The notes below the pieces were generated by a model. The model worked only from the letters and a program-made list of their open reading frames with translations, was not told where the DNA came from and searched no databases. From contig NZ_OCMY01000001.1 of assembly GCF_900215435.1 (NCBI RefSeq), forward strand, positions 3,782,001 to 3,846,000: 64,000 nt of DNA, written 5' to 3'. Made by a program: the position numbers and the translations under genes. This document shows, piece after piece, positions 37,759-46,934 of this stretch. The stretch's first letter is position 1, and every line of letters begins with the position of its first letter. The stretch is from Candidatus Pantoea floridensis. GTDB lineage: Bacteria; Pseudomonadota; Gammaproteobacteria; Enterobacterales; Enterobacteriaceae.

Positions 37759-38433
37759 GTGTTAACCCGGGAATTTTTATTAAAAGCAGATTGCAAAACA
37801 TCATTTGGTGATATTGACGAGGCGCTACTGTGGAGCTGTGAACAGCGTGCGGCATCGCTGGCGGCAACGCTTGCTTGTCGTCCTGACCAGAGTCCAGTGT
37901 GGATCTTTGGCTATGGCTCGCTGATGTGGAACCCCATTTTTGAAGCGGAAGAAGTGGCGTCTGGCCGGCTGGAAGGTTGGCACCGCGCCTTTTGTCTGCG
38001 TCTGATTGCGGGTCGCGGTACGGTCACGGCGCCGGGACGCATGCTGGCACTGAAAGAGGGCGGGATGACCAGCGGTCTGGCGTTTCGTTTGCCAGAATCG
38101 CGATTGCATGATGAGCTCGAACTGCTGTGGAAGCGTGAAATGATTACCGGCTGCTATCTGCCAACCTGGTGCGAACTGGCGCTGGAGGATGGACGTAACG
38201 TCACCGCGCTGGTCTTCATTATGGATCCCCGCCATCCACTGTACGAGACCGATTCATGTCGTCGCACTATTGCGCCACTGATCGCGCAGGCCAGCGGCCC
38301 GTTGGGCACCAACGCACAGTATCTCTATGCATTGGAGCAGGAGCTGGGCAAGCGTGGCATGCAAGAAGAGGCACTGACGCGGCTGGCGGCTGAAGTTAGG
38401 GCGCTGCAGAACCAGAATACAGCAGCGCGCTAA
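37759..38433 (+). CDS. chaC: ChaC, glutathione-specific gamma-glutamylcyclotransferase
   Basis: ChaC cleaves glutathione to 5-oxoproline and Cys-Gly. The 224-residue protein has the substrate-binding VWIFGYGSLMWNP motif and the catalytic Glu region in the KREMITGCYLPTWC-containing half. The start is GTG 37759 (then LTREFLLKADCKT, as in E. coli), with AGAGGAG six bases upstream; a longer frame to 37717 is unlikely. Its stop lies 5 bp from the convergent ppkA stop, so the T6SS-type locus abuts it directly. Confidence 0.94.
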   Translation: MLTREFLLKADCKTSFGDIDEALLWSCEQRAASLAATLACRPDQSPVWIFGYGSLMWNPIFEAEEVASGRLEGWHRAFCLRLIAGRGTVTAPGRMLALKEGGMTSGLAFRLPESRLHDELELLWKREMITGCYLPTWCELALEDGRNVTALVFIMDPRHPLYETDSCRRTIAPLIAQASGPLGTNAQYLYALEQELGKRGMQEEALTRLAAEVRALQNQNTAAR

Positions 38434-38438
38434 CCTCG

Positions 38439-39857
38439 TTACTGCGCAGGATTGATCAGCCAGGTTCCCGGCTTGTCGATGGTCAAGGATTGACTGTGCA
38501 CCTGGCTACCATTATGCACTTCAATGCGATAACTCCCAGCGGCCAGATTCAGCGAGGCAAAACCGCTACTGGAAGGTTTCACATCCTTCGCCTCACCATT
38601 CAGCATCACGTTTTCACCCGCCTGCAAACGCAGATAAACCGTCGCCATGGTTGGCGCACTGCTCGCCACCGCTTTATTATCGGCGACAGCAGGCGTGGCA
38701 GGTGAAGTTGTGGCAGCCACTGGCGGCGTTTCGCTGTGATGATTGGTTTTCCACACCACGCCGATAACGGCTAACACGGCAATGACCGCGGCAGCGACTA
38801 AACCTGGGGACAAACGGCGTACGTTGCGCGGCGTTAAGGGTTCAACGGCGGCAGCACCGTGATTCACCGCCAGCACCTGAGGCTCTGGTGGGGCGGCTAA
38901 TGGCTCAACGGGCGGGATCGGCTCAGCAGCGACCGGAAGCGTTGTCGACAGAGACTCAACATCGCTGACCGGTAAATCAATCAGGTTGGCAAACGCATCA
39001 ATGCTTTGTGGACGATCTTTCGGCTTCATCGCCAATGCGCAGTCAATCGCGTGCAGCAGCGGCAGAGAATAGCCTTCCGGTTTGCGTTCAACCAGGGGCT
39101 GATAGTTGTCCTCAATGCAGCGCACCACGCTAACCGGCGGCGCATGACCGGTGATCAGGTTGTGCAATACCGCACCCAGCGCATAAATATCCGTCCAGGG
39201 ACCTTGCTCGATTTCACCCTCTTCGCTGTACTGCTCAATCGGGGCAAAGCCTGGCTTCAGCATGATCTCGGTTTCGTCAGAAAGGTTACCAATCTCTTTG
39301 CGCGCTGATCCGAAATCAAGCAATACCGGCAGCTGGTTCTCCTGAATCTGGATGTTATCCAGTGAGATATCGCGATGCAGATAACCGCCAGCATGAATGG
39401 TGTCAATAGCGCCAAATAGCGGCGGCAACAGGCGACGGATCCAGCCTTCATCAATGCTGTCCGGGCTGGTGATTTGCCACTCTTTTAACGTCATCCCGCT
39501 GTAATACAGCGTCCCCATATAGGCGGTGCCGTTCTGTTCCCAGAAACGGAGTACGTGAAGCAAACCGGGATGATTGAAGCGCGCCAGCAGCCGCGCCTCC
39601 TGAATAAAGCTGTTACGCCCGGCCGTAAATAATTTGTGGAATCGCTCCCCGCGAAGTTCCAGCGACATGTCTGCCGCGCGCACCGCCAGTGATACCGGCA
39701 TGTACTCTTTAATGGCGATGGTGCGCTCCAGCTGATGATCCCAGGCACGGTAAACAATGCCAAAGCCGCCGCCGCCAATCACTTCCTTGATTTCAAATTC
39801 ATTAAACCGGTAGCCCGCAGGAAGGGCGTTGGGTGTATGGTTTTCGTTTGCCGACAT
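38439..39857 (-). CDS. ppkA: PpkA-type membrane Ser/Thr protein kinase
   Basis: The 472-residue Hanks-type kinase carries residues ~20-295 as the kinase domain with a glycine loop GGGGFG (28-33), Lys50, Glu87, HRD 161-163 and DFG 181-183, all intact. A proline/alanine-rich linker leads to one transmembrane helix (351-369) and a ~100-residue periplasmic tail ending in a PEGA-like beta domain. PpkA phosphorylates the FHA protein in the threonine-phosphorylation pathway that activates T6SS assembly, opposed by PppA. It is the last gene of the - strand operon. ATG 39857 is chosen over an upstream codon at 39875. Confidence 0.9.
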   Translation of the reverse strand: MSANENHTPNALPAGYRFNEFEIKEVIGGGGFGIVYRAWDHQLERTIAIKEYMPVSLAVRAADMSLELRGERFHKLFTAGRNSFIQEARLLARFNHPGLLHVLRFWEQNGTAYMGTLYYSGMTLKEWQITSPDSIDEGWIRRLLPPLFGAIDTIHAGGYLHRDISLDNIQIQENQLPVLLDFGSARKEIGNLSDETEIMLKPGFAPIEQYSEEGEIEQGPWTDIYALGAVLHNLITGHAPPVSVVRCIEDNYQPLVERKPEGYSLPLLHAIDCALAMKPKDRPQSIDAFANLIDLPVSDVESLSTTLPVAAEPIPPVEPLAAPPEPQVLAVNHGAAAVEPLTPRNVRRLSPGLVAAAVIAVLAVIGVVWKTNHHSETPPVAATTSPATPAVADNKAVASSAPTMATVYLRLQAGENVMLNGEAKDVKPSSSGFASLNLAAGSYRIEVHNGSQVHSQSLTIDKPGTWLINPAQ

Positions 39858-39923
39858 AGTGAACTCTCTGAACACGTCCTGTAGCGCCCCGTCAGGTGAC
39901 TGACGGCAGGCAACGACCGCTAA

Positions 39924-40874
39924 TTAATTAATGTTACGCCAGGCACCAATCGCCGGATCGGCGAGATCCGCATGCAGGGTGTCAATCAGTAACACAGTCA
40001 CTTTTTGCTGTGGCATAAATTGCGGCAACCAAACGCCGCGTAACGTTTCAACCCGCTTTTTCAGCACATCGCTATCCTGATCGGCGGTTTTATCCATTTT
40101 CACTAACAGCGTGCCGGTGAAGCGCCATACGTGTTGTTGCGCATCAAAGGGCAGCACGAGCCAGCTATCATCGGCATCCGGACGCGTAACAATCATGCGT
40201 TGGTTATTTACCGAAACAACTTCCAGCGGCGGGCCGCTTAATTTCAGGTCAGCAATCGGATAGCCTTGAGTGAAGTTCAACGCCACCGTGCGCGTTTTAC
40301 CTCCGCTCATTAAGGTCATTTCACTCGGACCTTCCAGCCACCCTTCCGTCGAGCAGTGTTGTTGTGGATTATCGGGAATAAAGAGCGACTCGCCTTTGTC
40401 ATCCCACCAGGTGCGGAAGTGGCAACCGCCTGGCAACGCAAAGTGCTGCAGCGGCGTGCTATCGGCCGGACGCGACAGATCGAGCGGTGCAGCGTTGCTG
40501 CTGGTTGCGCTGGCTGTGGCATCGTTTATTACAATTGGACGCCAGTTCTGTAATTTGGCCGCGCTGCCATTCGCTAGTACGCTGCCGTCTTTATTGGTCA
40601 TTTGCCAGGGAAGCTCATCCAGCAGGCCGCATTGATTTGCCAGCAGCGTACCGACGCGCGGCAAGAAGCTGGTCAGAATGCTGGAGTCGGTGCTTTTGCC
40701 CGAGACAATTCGCAGCGGCAGCGTCTCTTTACACCAGTCGTTCGGTGCCTTACTTGCCACGTCATCAATGTAGACTTCCAATGACAGGCTTGGTGAATAC
40801 ACCACGCGATAATCTTCTGCCTGCACATTAAAGGCCAGCAACAGCGTTGCGAAGCCCGTCAACCACACTTTCAT
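39924..40874 (-). CDS. Exported protein of unknown function in the ppkA-pppA locus
   Basis: The 316-residue precursor starts at ATG 40874 with AAGGA six bases upstream and has a clear Sec signal peptide (MKVWLTGFATLLLAFNVQA). The mature protein carries several cysteines (WCKE, NQCG, GGCHFRTWW, QHC) and beta-rich stretches, with no membrane anchor and no family I recognise. It lies between pppA (13 bp) and ppkA (66 bp). A periplasmic partner for the PpkA tail, analogous in position to the TagQRST sensors of Pseudomonas but unrelated in sequence, is a possibility. Confidence 0.75.
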   Translation of the reverse strand: MKVWLTGFATLLLAFNVQAEDYRVVYSPSLSLEVYIDDVASKAPNDWCKETLPLRIVSGKSTDSSILTSFLPRVGTLLANQCGLLDELPWQMTNKDGSVLANGSAAKLQNWRPIVINDATASATSSNAAPLDLSRPADSTPLQHFALPGGCHFRTWWDDKGESLFIPDNPQQHCSTEGWLEGPSEMTLMSGGKTRTVALNFTQGYPIADLKLSGPPLEVVSVNNQRMIVTRPDADDSWLVLPFDAQQHVWRFTGTLLVKMDKTADQDSDVLKKRVETLRGVWLPQFMPQQKVTVLLIDTLHADLADPAIGAWRNIN

Positions 40875-40887
40875 AAGAATCCTTGCA

Positions 40888-41664
40888 TCAATAACGTGAC
40901 GGCAGAAAACGTGCCGCATCAGCCTGGGAGTAAAGCAGCGTCGCTTCCTGCGGTTCGCCAATCCAGACTGCCAAAGCACTGAGATTGTCGCTTTTTACAC
41001 TGCGGTTAACGGCTTGTTCCATCAAAGTCAGCCACTCTTCGCAAGCATTTACCATGCGCAGTGCAAGTTCCATTTCGTGGGTGGTGAGATTGAGCCAGAA
41101 TCCGTCGCTGCAGACGAGAAACGCGTCGCCATCGGTGAGCGAAATCACTTCGCTAAATGTGGCCGGACGCGCCGGTTCAACACCGAGCGCATTATAGAGT
41201 AAATTACTGTTAATGCCGGTATTTTCATAGCCTGCTTCACGTAACTGCTGGGCCAGGCTGTGGTCACGCGTCACCTGATTTAGCACCCCATGACGGAAGT
41301 GATAAACCCGGCTATCACCCGCGTGCGCCCACCATGCGAGCTGTTTTTCGCGGTCGATAAACAGGGCGGCGAGGGTGGTGCTCATGCGTGAAAAATTCGG
41401 ATTGTTTCCCTGTGCCTCAATCAACACCTGCTGGCAGTGTTCTATCGCCGCGCGCGTGCTGTCTGGCGTGAAGCTCGCGCTGCGCTGCAGCTGCTTCAGC
41501 AGGGTATCGCGCACCAGCTGCGCCGCCATATCACCGCCGGGCAAGCCGGCAACACCGTCACACACCAGAAAACAGGCTCTGCTATCGTCCAGCTCGACGC
41601 CGGTACGATCCTGATTCTCGTCGCGCATACCTTGCTGGCAACGACTGGCAAACATCATCTTCAT
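40888..41664 (-). CDS. pppA: PppA, PP2C-family protein phosphatase
   Basis: The 258-residue PP2C/PPM phosphatase shows the metal-binding residues: DENQD at 15-19, CDGVAGLPGG at 35-44 (Asp36), AGDSRVY near 115-121 and SDNLSALAVW near the end. It reverses PpkA phosphorylation and so switches T6SS firing off. It has no membrane segment, so it acts in the cytoplasm. It begins within the end of the FHA gene (4-bp overlap), coupling the two. Confidence 0.92.
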   Translation of the reverse strand: MKMMFASRCQQGMRDENQDRTGVELDDSRACFLVCDGVAGLPGGDMAAQLVRDTLLKQLQRSASFTPDSTRAAIEHCQQVLIEAQGNNPNFSRMSTTLAALFIDREKQLAWWAHAGDSRVYHFRHGVLNQVTRDHSLAQQLREAGYENTGINSNLLYNALGVEPARPATFSEVISLTDGDAFLVCSDGFWLNLTTHEMELALRMVNACEEWLTLMEQAVNRSVKSDNLSALAVWIGEPQEATLLYSQADAARFLPSRY

Positions 41665-42776
41665 GCGTCTTCGGTCCGCGTTTGGGAATCTTTATATTGA
41701 TTCACTTCCATATCGTAGGCATGCAAGAAGGCCTCCCCGAATAGCGTGTGGAAGTCATCTTCGATCTCGCCTGCGGTACGCTGGTAGTGGCGTGAGAAAT
41801 AGTCCCACAATGCTGCTTTACGCCCGCCGCTTAACGCCAGCTTCGGCAACACACCATCTTTGCGCGCTTCTTCTTCCAGACGCTGAGGATTAAACGATTG
41901 CAGCATCGCGGCGATAATGGCCCTGATACCGGCAATCATGCCGAGCTGATGCGCCTGTAAATCCACCAACGCATCGCGCACCGCCGGTTCTGGCGGCATA
42001 AAGCCAGGCATCTGGCTCTGATACATCTGCATCAGCACTGTTTTGCCCGAAGGCAGGATTTTGAAAGGATTATTGGCTTCGTTAAGGATCATCGTCATAT
42101 CTGCTTTCACCCCGCGCTTCAGAATCGAGCGCGAGGAGAGCAGGGCAACGGTACCTTGCGAAAACAGGCTCAGCATGCGGCCGGTAACCCGCATTTGCTC
42201 CTCGGTAATCGTGGTCTGGTGACCGTTGTTCAGCCCCATACCTTCAAGCAGCGCAGCAATCAGCTTGTCCTGGCTGGCACCGGGCAACACATTGGGTAAC
42301 GTGGGGGCATCGCTTTGCGGATCGATAGCCAGGCGGGGATCGTTACGGCGCTCGCTACGTGCGGCCGGTTCGGGAATGACTTCCGGCTGCTGCAACATGC
42401 CGAGCGGGTCGTCAGCGTTATCGGTAAAGAAAGCCAGCGGATCGTCCTGCTTACTCGCACTAAGCGTGTTGGGGTCGCGAACTTCAAGCTGGTACTCACC
42501 AATTTGCAGCGTATCACCGTCCTGCAACGCGACCTGCGTACCGCGTTGCAGCGCGACGCCATTCAGCACCACCGACGTGACGCTTCCCTGGTTGGTTAAA
42601 CGGCATTCCCCCTCAGGAGAAAGGTGCACCAGTGCCTGCAGACGTGATATCGCCCGCGATTCGTCTGGCAGCACCAGGTCGTTATCCTGGCTACGGCCGA
42701 TGGTGCCGCCGGGCGGTTTGAACGCAACCGTCTTTGCCGGCACATCCGTATTGCACTGCACAATGGTAAATTGCAT
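41661..42776 (-). CDS. tagH: TagH/Fha, FHA-domain T6SS regulator
   Basis: The 371-residue protein has an N-terminal FHA domain (about 1-100: GGTIGRSQDNDLVLPD, then the recognition loop and LNGVALQRG) and a C-terminal ~190-residue helical domain specific to T6SS-associated TagH proteins (LLEGMGLN, LLSSRSILKRGVKADMTMI, GREAFLHAYD-like end). FHA domains bind phosphothreonine; here the usual SRxHA reads SRLQA, with Gln in place of the structural His, while Arg28 and Ser44 are kept. It links PpkA signalling to TssL/TssM. It starts 33 bp after tagF. Confidence 0.91.
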   Translation of the reverse strand: MQFTIVQCNTDVPAKTVAFKPPGGTIGRSQDNDLVLPDESRAISRLQALVHLSPEGECRLTNQGSVTSVVLNGVALQRGTQVALQDGDTLQIGEYQLEVRDPNTLSASKQDDPLAFFTDNADDPLGMLQQPEVIPEPAARSERRNDPRLAIDPQSDAPTLPNVLPGASQDKLIAALLEGMGLNNGHQTTITEEQMRVTGRMLSLFSQGTVALLSSRSILKRGVKADMTMILNEANNPFKILPSGKTVLMQMYQSQMPGFMPPEPAVRDALVDLQAHQLGMIAGIRAIIAAMLQSFNPQRLEEEARKDGVLPKLALSGGRKAALWDYFSRHYQRTAGEIEDDFHTLFGEAFLHAYDMEVNQYKDSQTRTEDA

Positions 42777-42809
42777 GAGTCATCCCGTTAATAAGGCAAA
42801 CGCGGCGGC

Positions 42810-43508
42810 CTATTCAAACATGGGTGGATAGAGGCCGTTGCGGCCCGGCTGTGCACCAGACGCCGGGTTAAACAATAACGAAAACAGTTGCGCAGTCAGC
42901 GGACCACTATGCTTGTGTGTGGCATGACTAAAACCGTCACTGCGATTACTCCACCAGTAGCTCATGTGCTGCTGCGGATCAAATTTGTCGGCCACTTCAC
43001 GCCAGCTTAACGTGCAGGGCAGATCGGCAAAACCAATCACATCCATGATGTCGCTGCGCTGCGTATCCGGCACCATCAGCGGCGACAGCTGCTGCATTTT
43101 CTGCTCTAAAGCATCGGGATTGAGCCGATCGCGCACTGCGCTCATCAGCAGCGCTCCCAGTTCCTGAAACCAGTCGCCGGACATCGCCAGCTGCGAGCTG
43201 TGCCAGTGACTGAGAGGGAAGCTGCGCAGAGCTAACAGCGGCCATGCGCGTCCTACACGATCGCTGGAGGGCAGCAAACAGCCCATCTGTACCTGCTGAC
43301 GCAGAGGGGAAAGCGGCAGAACAAAGTTCCACACCGGCGCGCGTAGAAATTGTGCCGTGCTGGGCTCAGGTTGTTGATGCCAGTGCACCAAACCCTGCTG
43401 AAACCAGTGGCTCCAGGGCGTCACGGTATTTTCACTGAGACGTTGGCGCAAAAAATCGCCGGTTGCCGGTAGTTTGCCATACCAGCCTGGCGCAGTGTGT
43501 TTCGGCAT
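42810..43508 (-). CDS. tagF: TagF, T6SS post-translational repressor (ImpM family)
   Basis: The 232-residue protein begins MPKHTAPGWYGKLPATGDFL, the characteristic TagF opening. The family (DUF2094) represses T6SS, in P. aeruginosa by an action on Fha1. ATG 43508 has GGTGAGG upstream; an in-frame GTG 43529 overlaps the stop of the preceding tssM-like gene. Located between the short tssM and tagH. In some bacteria TagF is fused to PppA; here they are separate. Confidence 0.92.
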   Translation of the reverse strand: MPKHTAPGWYGKLPATGDFLRQRLSENTVTPWSHWFQQGLVHWHQQPEPSTAQFLRAPVWNFVLPLSPLRQQVQMGCLLPSSDRVGRAWPLLALRSFPLSHWHSSQLAMSGDWFQELGALLMSAVRDRLNPDALEQKMQQLSPLMVPDTQRSDIMDVIGFADLPCTLSWREVADKFDPQQHMSYWWSNRSDGFSHATHKHSGPLTAQLFSLLFNPASGAQPGRNGLYPPMFE

Positions 43509-43521
43509 CGTTACCTCACCA

Positions 43522-45639
43522 TTACTCACTGTGTCTGGTCAATCGCTGCGAAACGACGCGCGGCGTGATCGCCAGCGTATTGCTGCTTTCACCGGCATTT
43601 TTCAGATTCTCCGCAAGCTTGCGCATCATTAGAGCGTTATCACGCGCATAAGGCGAAGACTGTATTTGCTGATCCAGCAGCTGACTGAGATGCCAGTCGA
43701 GCTGCTGCAGATCGCGCGCGCTCACCTCGTTAGGCAATGACCGCTGCAGATTTTGCATCAGCCAGCCACGCAGAAATTCACCGTCATAATTACGTGGCTG
43801 ATACAACATCTGATAGGCACGCAGCGCATTACGACTGTATTCGTTATCGTTACCCGGATCGTCACGCAGCAGATTGGTGATTTGCTGTGCTACGCGGGGC
43901 AACAGTAAAGACTTAAGTGCATTTTGATAAAGCACCCAGGCCGCATCGCTCACCTGGGTGCCGCGATAAAGGCCAACGCGCATGGTAAGCGGTGGATTGT
44001 CGAGGGAAAAGCGCTCAGACAACGGCAGTTTTACCAGGTTATTTAAGAAGGGTAGCAGATCAAAAATATTATCGGCGGGCTGGTGAATCACCTGCTGGCT
44101 TTGAACCGTAATCGGACCGATGCGCTCAGCCACCTGATCTAAATAATGCTGATTCTGAATGTAACTGGTCAGCCACAAACAGGAGAGCAATAGCAGAGCG
44201 CCCGTCAGCACACCATAGCCAATCCAGTGGAACAGGCGATTACGATATTCCCAACGGCGATTGCTGCCAGCAAGGCCACTTTCACGAAATACCAGATCGC
44301 TGAGTAAATCGCGAATAAAGAAACTTTGTCCTTTATTACCGGGAATCGGGCTGCTGCGATTGACGCTATCCCAGGCTGCCAGGCTGCTCTCACCGGTATG
44401 GGGCAGCTGTAACTTGCGATTCAGCTCACCCATGATGCGATCAAAGGGTAAACCCTCCTGCGTCCCGCTGGTAAAGAAGAGGCCGCGCGGTGACCAGGCT
44501 ATCGGCTCCTGATGGCTGGAAAATACCACGTCGAGATACTCATTCAGCAGGGGACGCAGCGAACTGAACTCTTGCGGGAACAGGAAGCTGTCGGCACGCT
44601 GCGTGAGATCGCGTTCACTGGCCATCACGTCTGCCAGCTGGTGCTGCAAACGCTGCTCTAAATGCTGATATTGCTGGCCGAAGCTGCGATGCCAATCCTC
44701 TTTATGCGGCTTACCGGGTTCCCAGGGAAAGGTAAAACCCCAGATAGCATCACGCTGTGGCTTGCTCTGATTACCATAGAAACTCATAAACCCTTTCAGC
44801 AGATCGGTTTTGGTCACCATCACGTAAACGGGAAAATGAATACCGGTATGCTGATGTAACTCCGCCATGCGCTCACGCAGTGCGCTAGCCTGGGCATGAC
44901 GTGCTTCAGCTGAGTCGGTGAGCAGGTCAGAGACGCTGATGGTCATGATCACGCCGTTGATCGGCTGACGGGTACGATAGCGCTTCAGTAGATTGATAAA
45001 GCTCTGCCACTCAGCGCCATCGCGGGCACGCTGGCTCTCCTGTAAGGCGTAACGCCCTGCGGTATCGATCAGCACTGCGCTATCGGTAAACCACCAGTCA
45101 CAATGGCGCGTGCCGCCAACGCCGCGAATGGCGGCCTTGCCGAGACTGTCGGTGAGCGGGAATTCAAGCCCGGCGTTCAGTAAAGCAGTGGTTTTACCGG
45201 CACCCGGTGCGCCAATCATGACGTACCAGGGGAGCTGATACAGGTAATGGCTTTGAAAGCGTGCCAGCCAGCTCTGCTGATGACGGCGACCAAACTGGGT
45301 GCGTTTCAAACGCAGTGCAGCTTCACTAAAGCGCTGGGCTAGCAGCGTGTCCGTCGCCTGACGATCGGACAACTCTTCATGGCTCATCTGCTGCAGGCGA
45401 TTAAGCAATTTGCTATTGAACCAGCCGCGCCACAGTGCAGGAATAAACTGGAAGAGCAGCCAGAGCAAGAACAGCATTCCTACCGCCAGCTGGCGCGGAA
45501 GTACCGGCTCAAGCGGGCGCGTATCGCCCCAGCTCCACAGCGGTCCAAGCATCCACAGCACGCAACTCAGCGCCGTGACGCCAATCAGGCTCCACAGCAG
45601 GCGATGGGTTAACAGATGTTGCAGTGACGCGCGCATCAT
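43522..45639 (-). CDS. tssM: Short TssM/IcmF-like protein with intact P-loop
   Basis: The 705-residue IcmF-type membrane protein has helices near 12-34 and 52-70, then a cytoplasmic NTPase-like domain with Walker A GAPGAGKTT (143-151), DTAG at 192-195 and TKTD further on, and a third helix near 447-467. Only about 240 residues follow, so the ~500 residues that make up the rest of a full TssM periplasmic region, including the TssJ-binding end, are missing. The gene ends cleanly with TAA and overlaps both neighbours, so this is a natural short form, not an obvious disruption. It may act as a regulatory or alternative partner of TssL. It is distinct from the 1135-residue TssM at 13524, which lacks the P-loop. 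Confidence 0.88.
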   Translation of the reverse strand: MMRASLQHLLTHRLLWSLIGVTALSCVLWMLGPLWSWGDTRPLEPVLPRQLAVGMLFLLWLLFQFIPALWRGWFNSKLLNRLQQMSHEELSDRQATDTLLAQRFSEAALRLKRTQFGRRHQQSWLARFQSHYLYQLPWYVMIGAPGAGKTTALLNAGLEFPLTDSLGKAAIRGVGGTRHCDWWFTDSAVLIDTAGRYALQESQRARDGAEWQSFINLLKRYRTRQPINGVIMTISVSDLLTDSAEARHAQASALRERMAELHQHTGIHFPVYVMVTKTDLLKGFMSFYGNQSKPQRDAIWGFTFPWEPGKPHKEDWHRSFGQQYQHLEQRLQHQLADVMASERDLTQRADSFLFPQEFSSLRPLLNEYLDVVFSSHQEPIAWSPRGLFFTSGTQEGLPFDRIMGELNRKLQLPHTGESSLAAWDSVNRSSPIPGNKGQSFFIRDLLSDLVFRESGLAGSNRRWEYRNRLFHWIGYGVLTGALLLLSCLWLTSYIQNQHYLDQVAERIGPITVQSQQVIHQPADNIFDLLPFLNNLVKLPLSERFSLDNPPLTMRVGLYRGTQVSDAAWVLYQNALKSLLLPRVAQQITNLLRDDPGNDNEYSRNALRAYQMLYQPRNYDGEFLRGWLMQNLQRSLPNEVSARDLQQLDWHLSQLLDQQIQSSPYARDNALMMRKLAENLKNAGESSNTLAITPRVVSQRLTRHSE

Positions 45640-46850
45640 TGGCCTCCCTGATGATTGCCGAGTGTTTCCGGAGTGGCAAACAGGGTAATTTCAACCCGAC
45701 GATTACGGGCACGATTTTCATTACTGTCGTTGGGCAGCAGCGGATTGCTGTCACCACGTCCTTCCGCTTTCACGCTGTGACCTTCGGCTAATTGTGGATT
45801 AAGCAGCTGTGTGATCGCGCGCGCGCGGGCAAAAGAGAATTCATAGCTTGAGGCGAAGCGGCCATCCACCGGACTATTATCGGTGTACACCGACACCAGC
45901 ACCGTGCCCTTGACGGTTTTCATGGCGCTGGCAACGTGTGCTAGCAGGGCACGACCGACCTGATTCACGACGGTGCCATCGCTGGCGAACAGCTTGTCAG
46001 CGGGGATGATCACTTTGCTGCCAAAAGCACCGTCGCTGACTTCCAGTTGGCCCGCGGCAATGACATCATTCAGACGTTGATGCAAATCGAGCAGGGCTTG
46101 GGGTGAGGTGGGACGTCGTCCCGGCGTGATTTGCGGCAGTGGCGTTTGATAAATGTTACGTAGCAAGGGTTCAGCCGCATTACCCAGCCGCCAGTTAAGC
46201 CCGCTATAAATCAGGCTGGCAATCAGCGCGGCTAAGGTAATGCAGGCCCAGAGCGGCACCATCGGGCGGGTTAATGTACTCACCAGTGGATGCACTTCCA
46301 CTAAGGGCACGGCGGGCTCGGCACTGGATGGGCGATTTTCAGCAATTAATTGCGCCAACCGTTTGCGGATGGCTTCACACTGTGCCCGGCCACTTTCACT
46401 GCCGCGATAACGGCCTTCATAACCGAGTAGCAGGCAATAGTGGATCACTTCCAGCAGCCACACATGCTGCTGCGGACTTTGTGACACGCGCGATAGCAGC
46501 TGGAACACCTTTTCACCGCCCCAGCTTTCATTATGGAAGGTCACTAACATGCCATTGCCAGACCATACGCCGCGCGTGCCCCAGGGCGTTTGCGCTGCTG
46601 CTTCGTCCAGCACGCTGCACAAACAGTAACGCGCGCCAATAATCATCTCAAACGGCAAGCCTGCTTGCTTACAGCGTTGTTCAAATTGACGGATCTCTTC
46701 AATCAGCAACTGACGCAGACCAGCAGGATCGTCATGCGTGGCAGCCTGCCGTATACGGACGACGGCATTCAGGATCGGTGCTGCGGCATTAAGCAAAAGG
46801 TTATCATTGCCCGCGACAATGCCATCGCGAGCAAAAGAATCCTGAGTCAT
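45636..46850 (-). CDS. tssL: TssL (DotU family) with C-terminal OmpA peptidoglycan-binding domain
   Basis: The 404-residue protein has an N-terminal DotU cytoplasmic helical domain (about 15-185), one transmembrane helix near 198-218 (PLWACITLAALIASLIYSGL), a linker, and an OmpA-like domain at about 285-395 (VLVSVYTDNSPVDG, LAEGHSVKAEGRGDSNPL, NRRVEITL). TssL binds TssM in the inner membrane; the fused OmpA domain anchors the complex to peptidoglycan, replacing a separate TagL. It overlaps the short tssM by 4 bp (ATGA), as expected for partners. Confidence 0.93.
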   Translation of the reverse strand: MTQDSFARDGIVAGNDNLLLNAAAPILNAVVRIRQAATHDDPAGLRQLLIEEIRQFEQRCKQAGLPFEMIIGARYCLCSVLDEAAAQTPWGTRGVWSGNGMLVTFHNESWGGEKVFQLLSRVSQSPQQHVWLLEVIHYCLLLGYEGRYRGSESGRAQCEAIRKRLAQLIAENRPSSAEPAVPLVEVHPLVSTLTRPMVPLWACITLAALIASLIYSGLNWRLGNAAEPLLRNIYQTPLPQITPGRRPTSPQALLDLHQRLNDVIAAGQLEVSDGAFGSKVIIPADKLFASDGTVVNQVGRALLAHVASAMKTVKGTVLVSVYTDNSPVDGRFASSYEFSFARARAITQLLNPQLAEGHSVKAEGRGDSNPLLPNDSNENRARNRRVEITLFATPETLGNHQGGQ

Positions 46851-46934
46851 TAAATCTCGGTTATCCAGGCAAGGGCGAAAATCACAGCCCGCAGAATGTA
46901 AACATCTGCGGGCATTGTGCGCCGGATTGCATTA

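Noticed and set aside
43522..45639. Short tssM as a frameshifted or disrupted gene
   Set aside because: It ends in TAA with a tight overlap to tagF, and no remnant of the missing C-terminal region follows, so it is better read as a natural short form.
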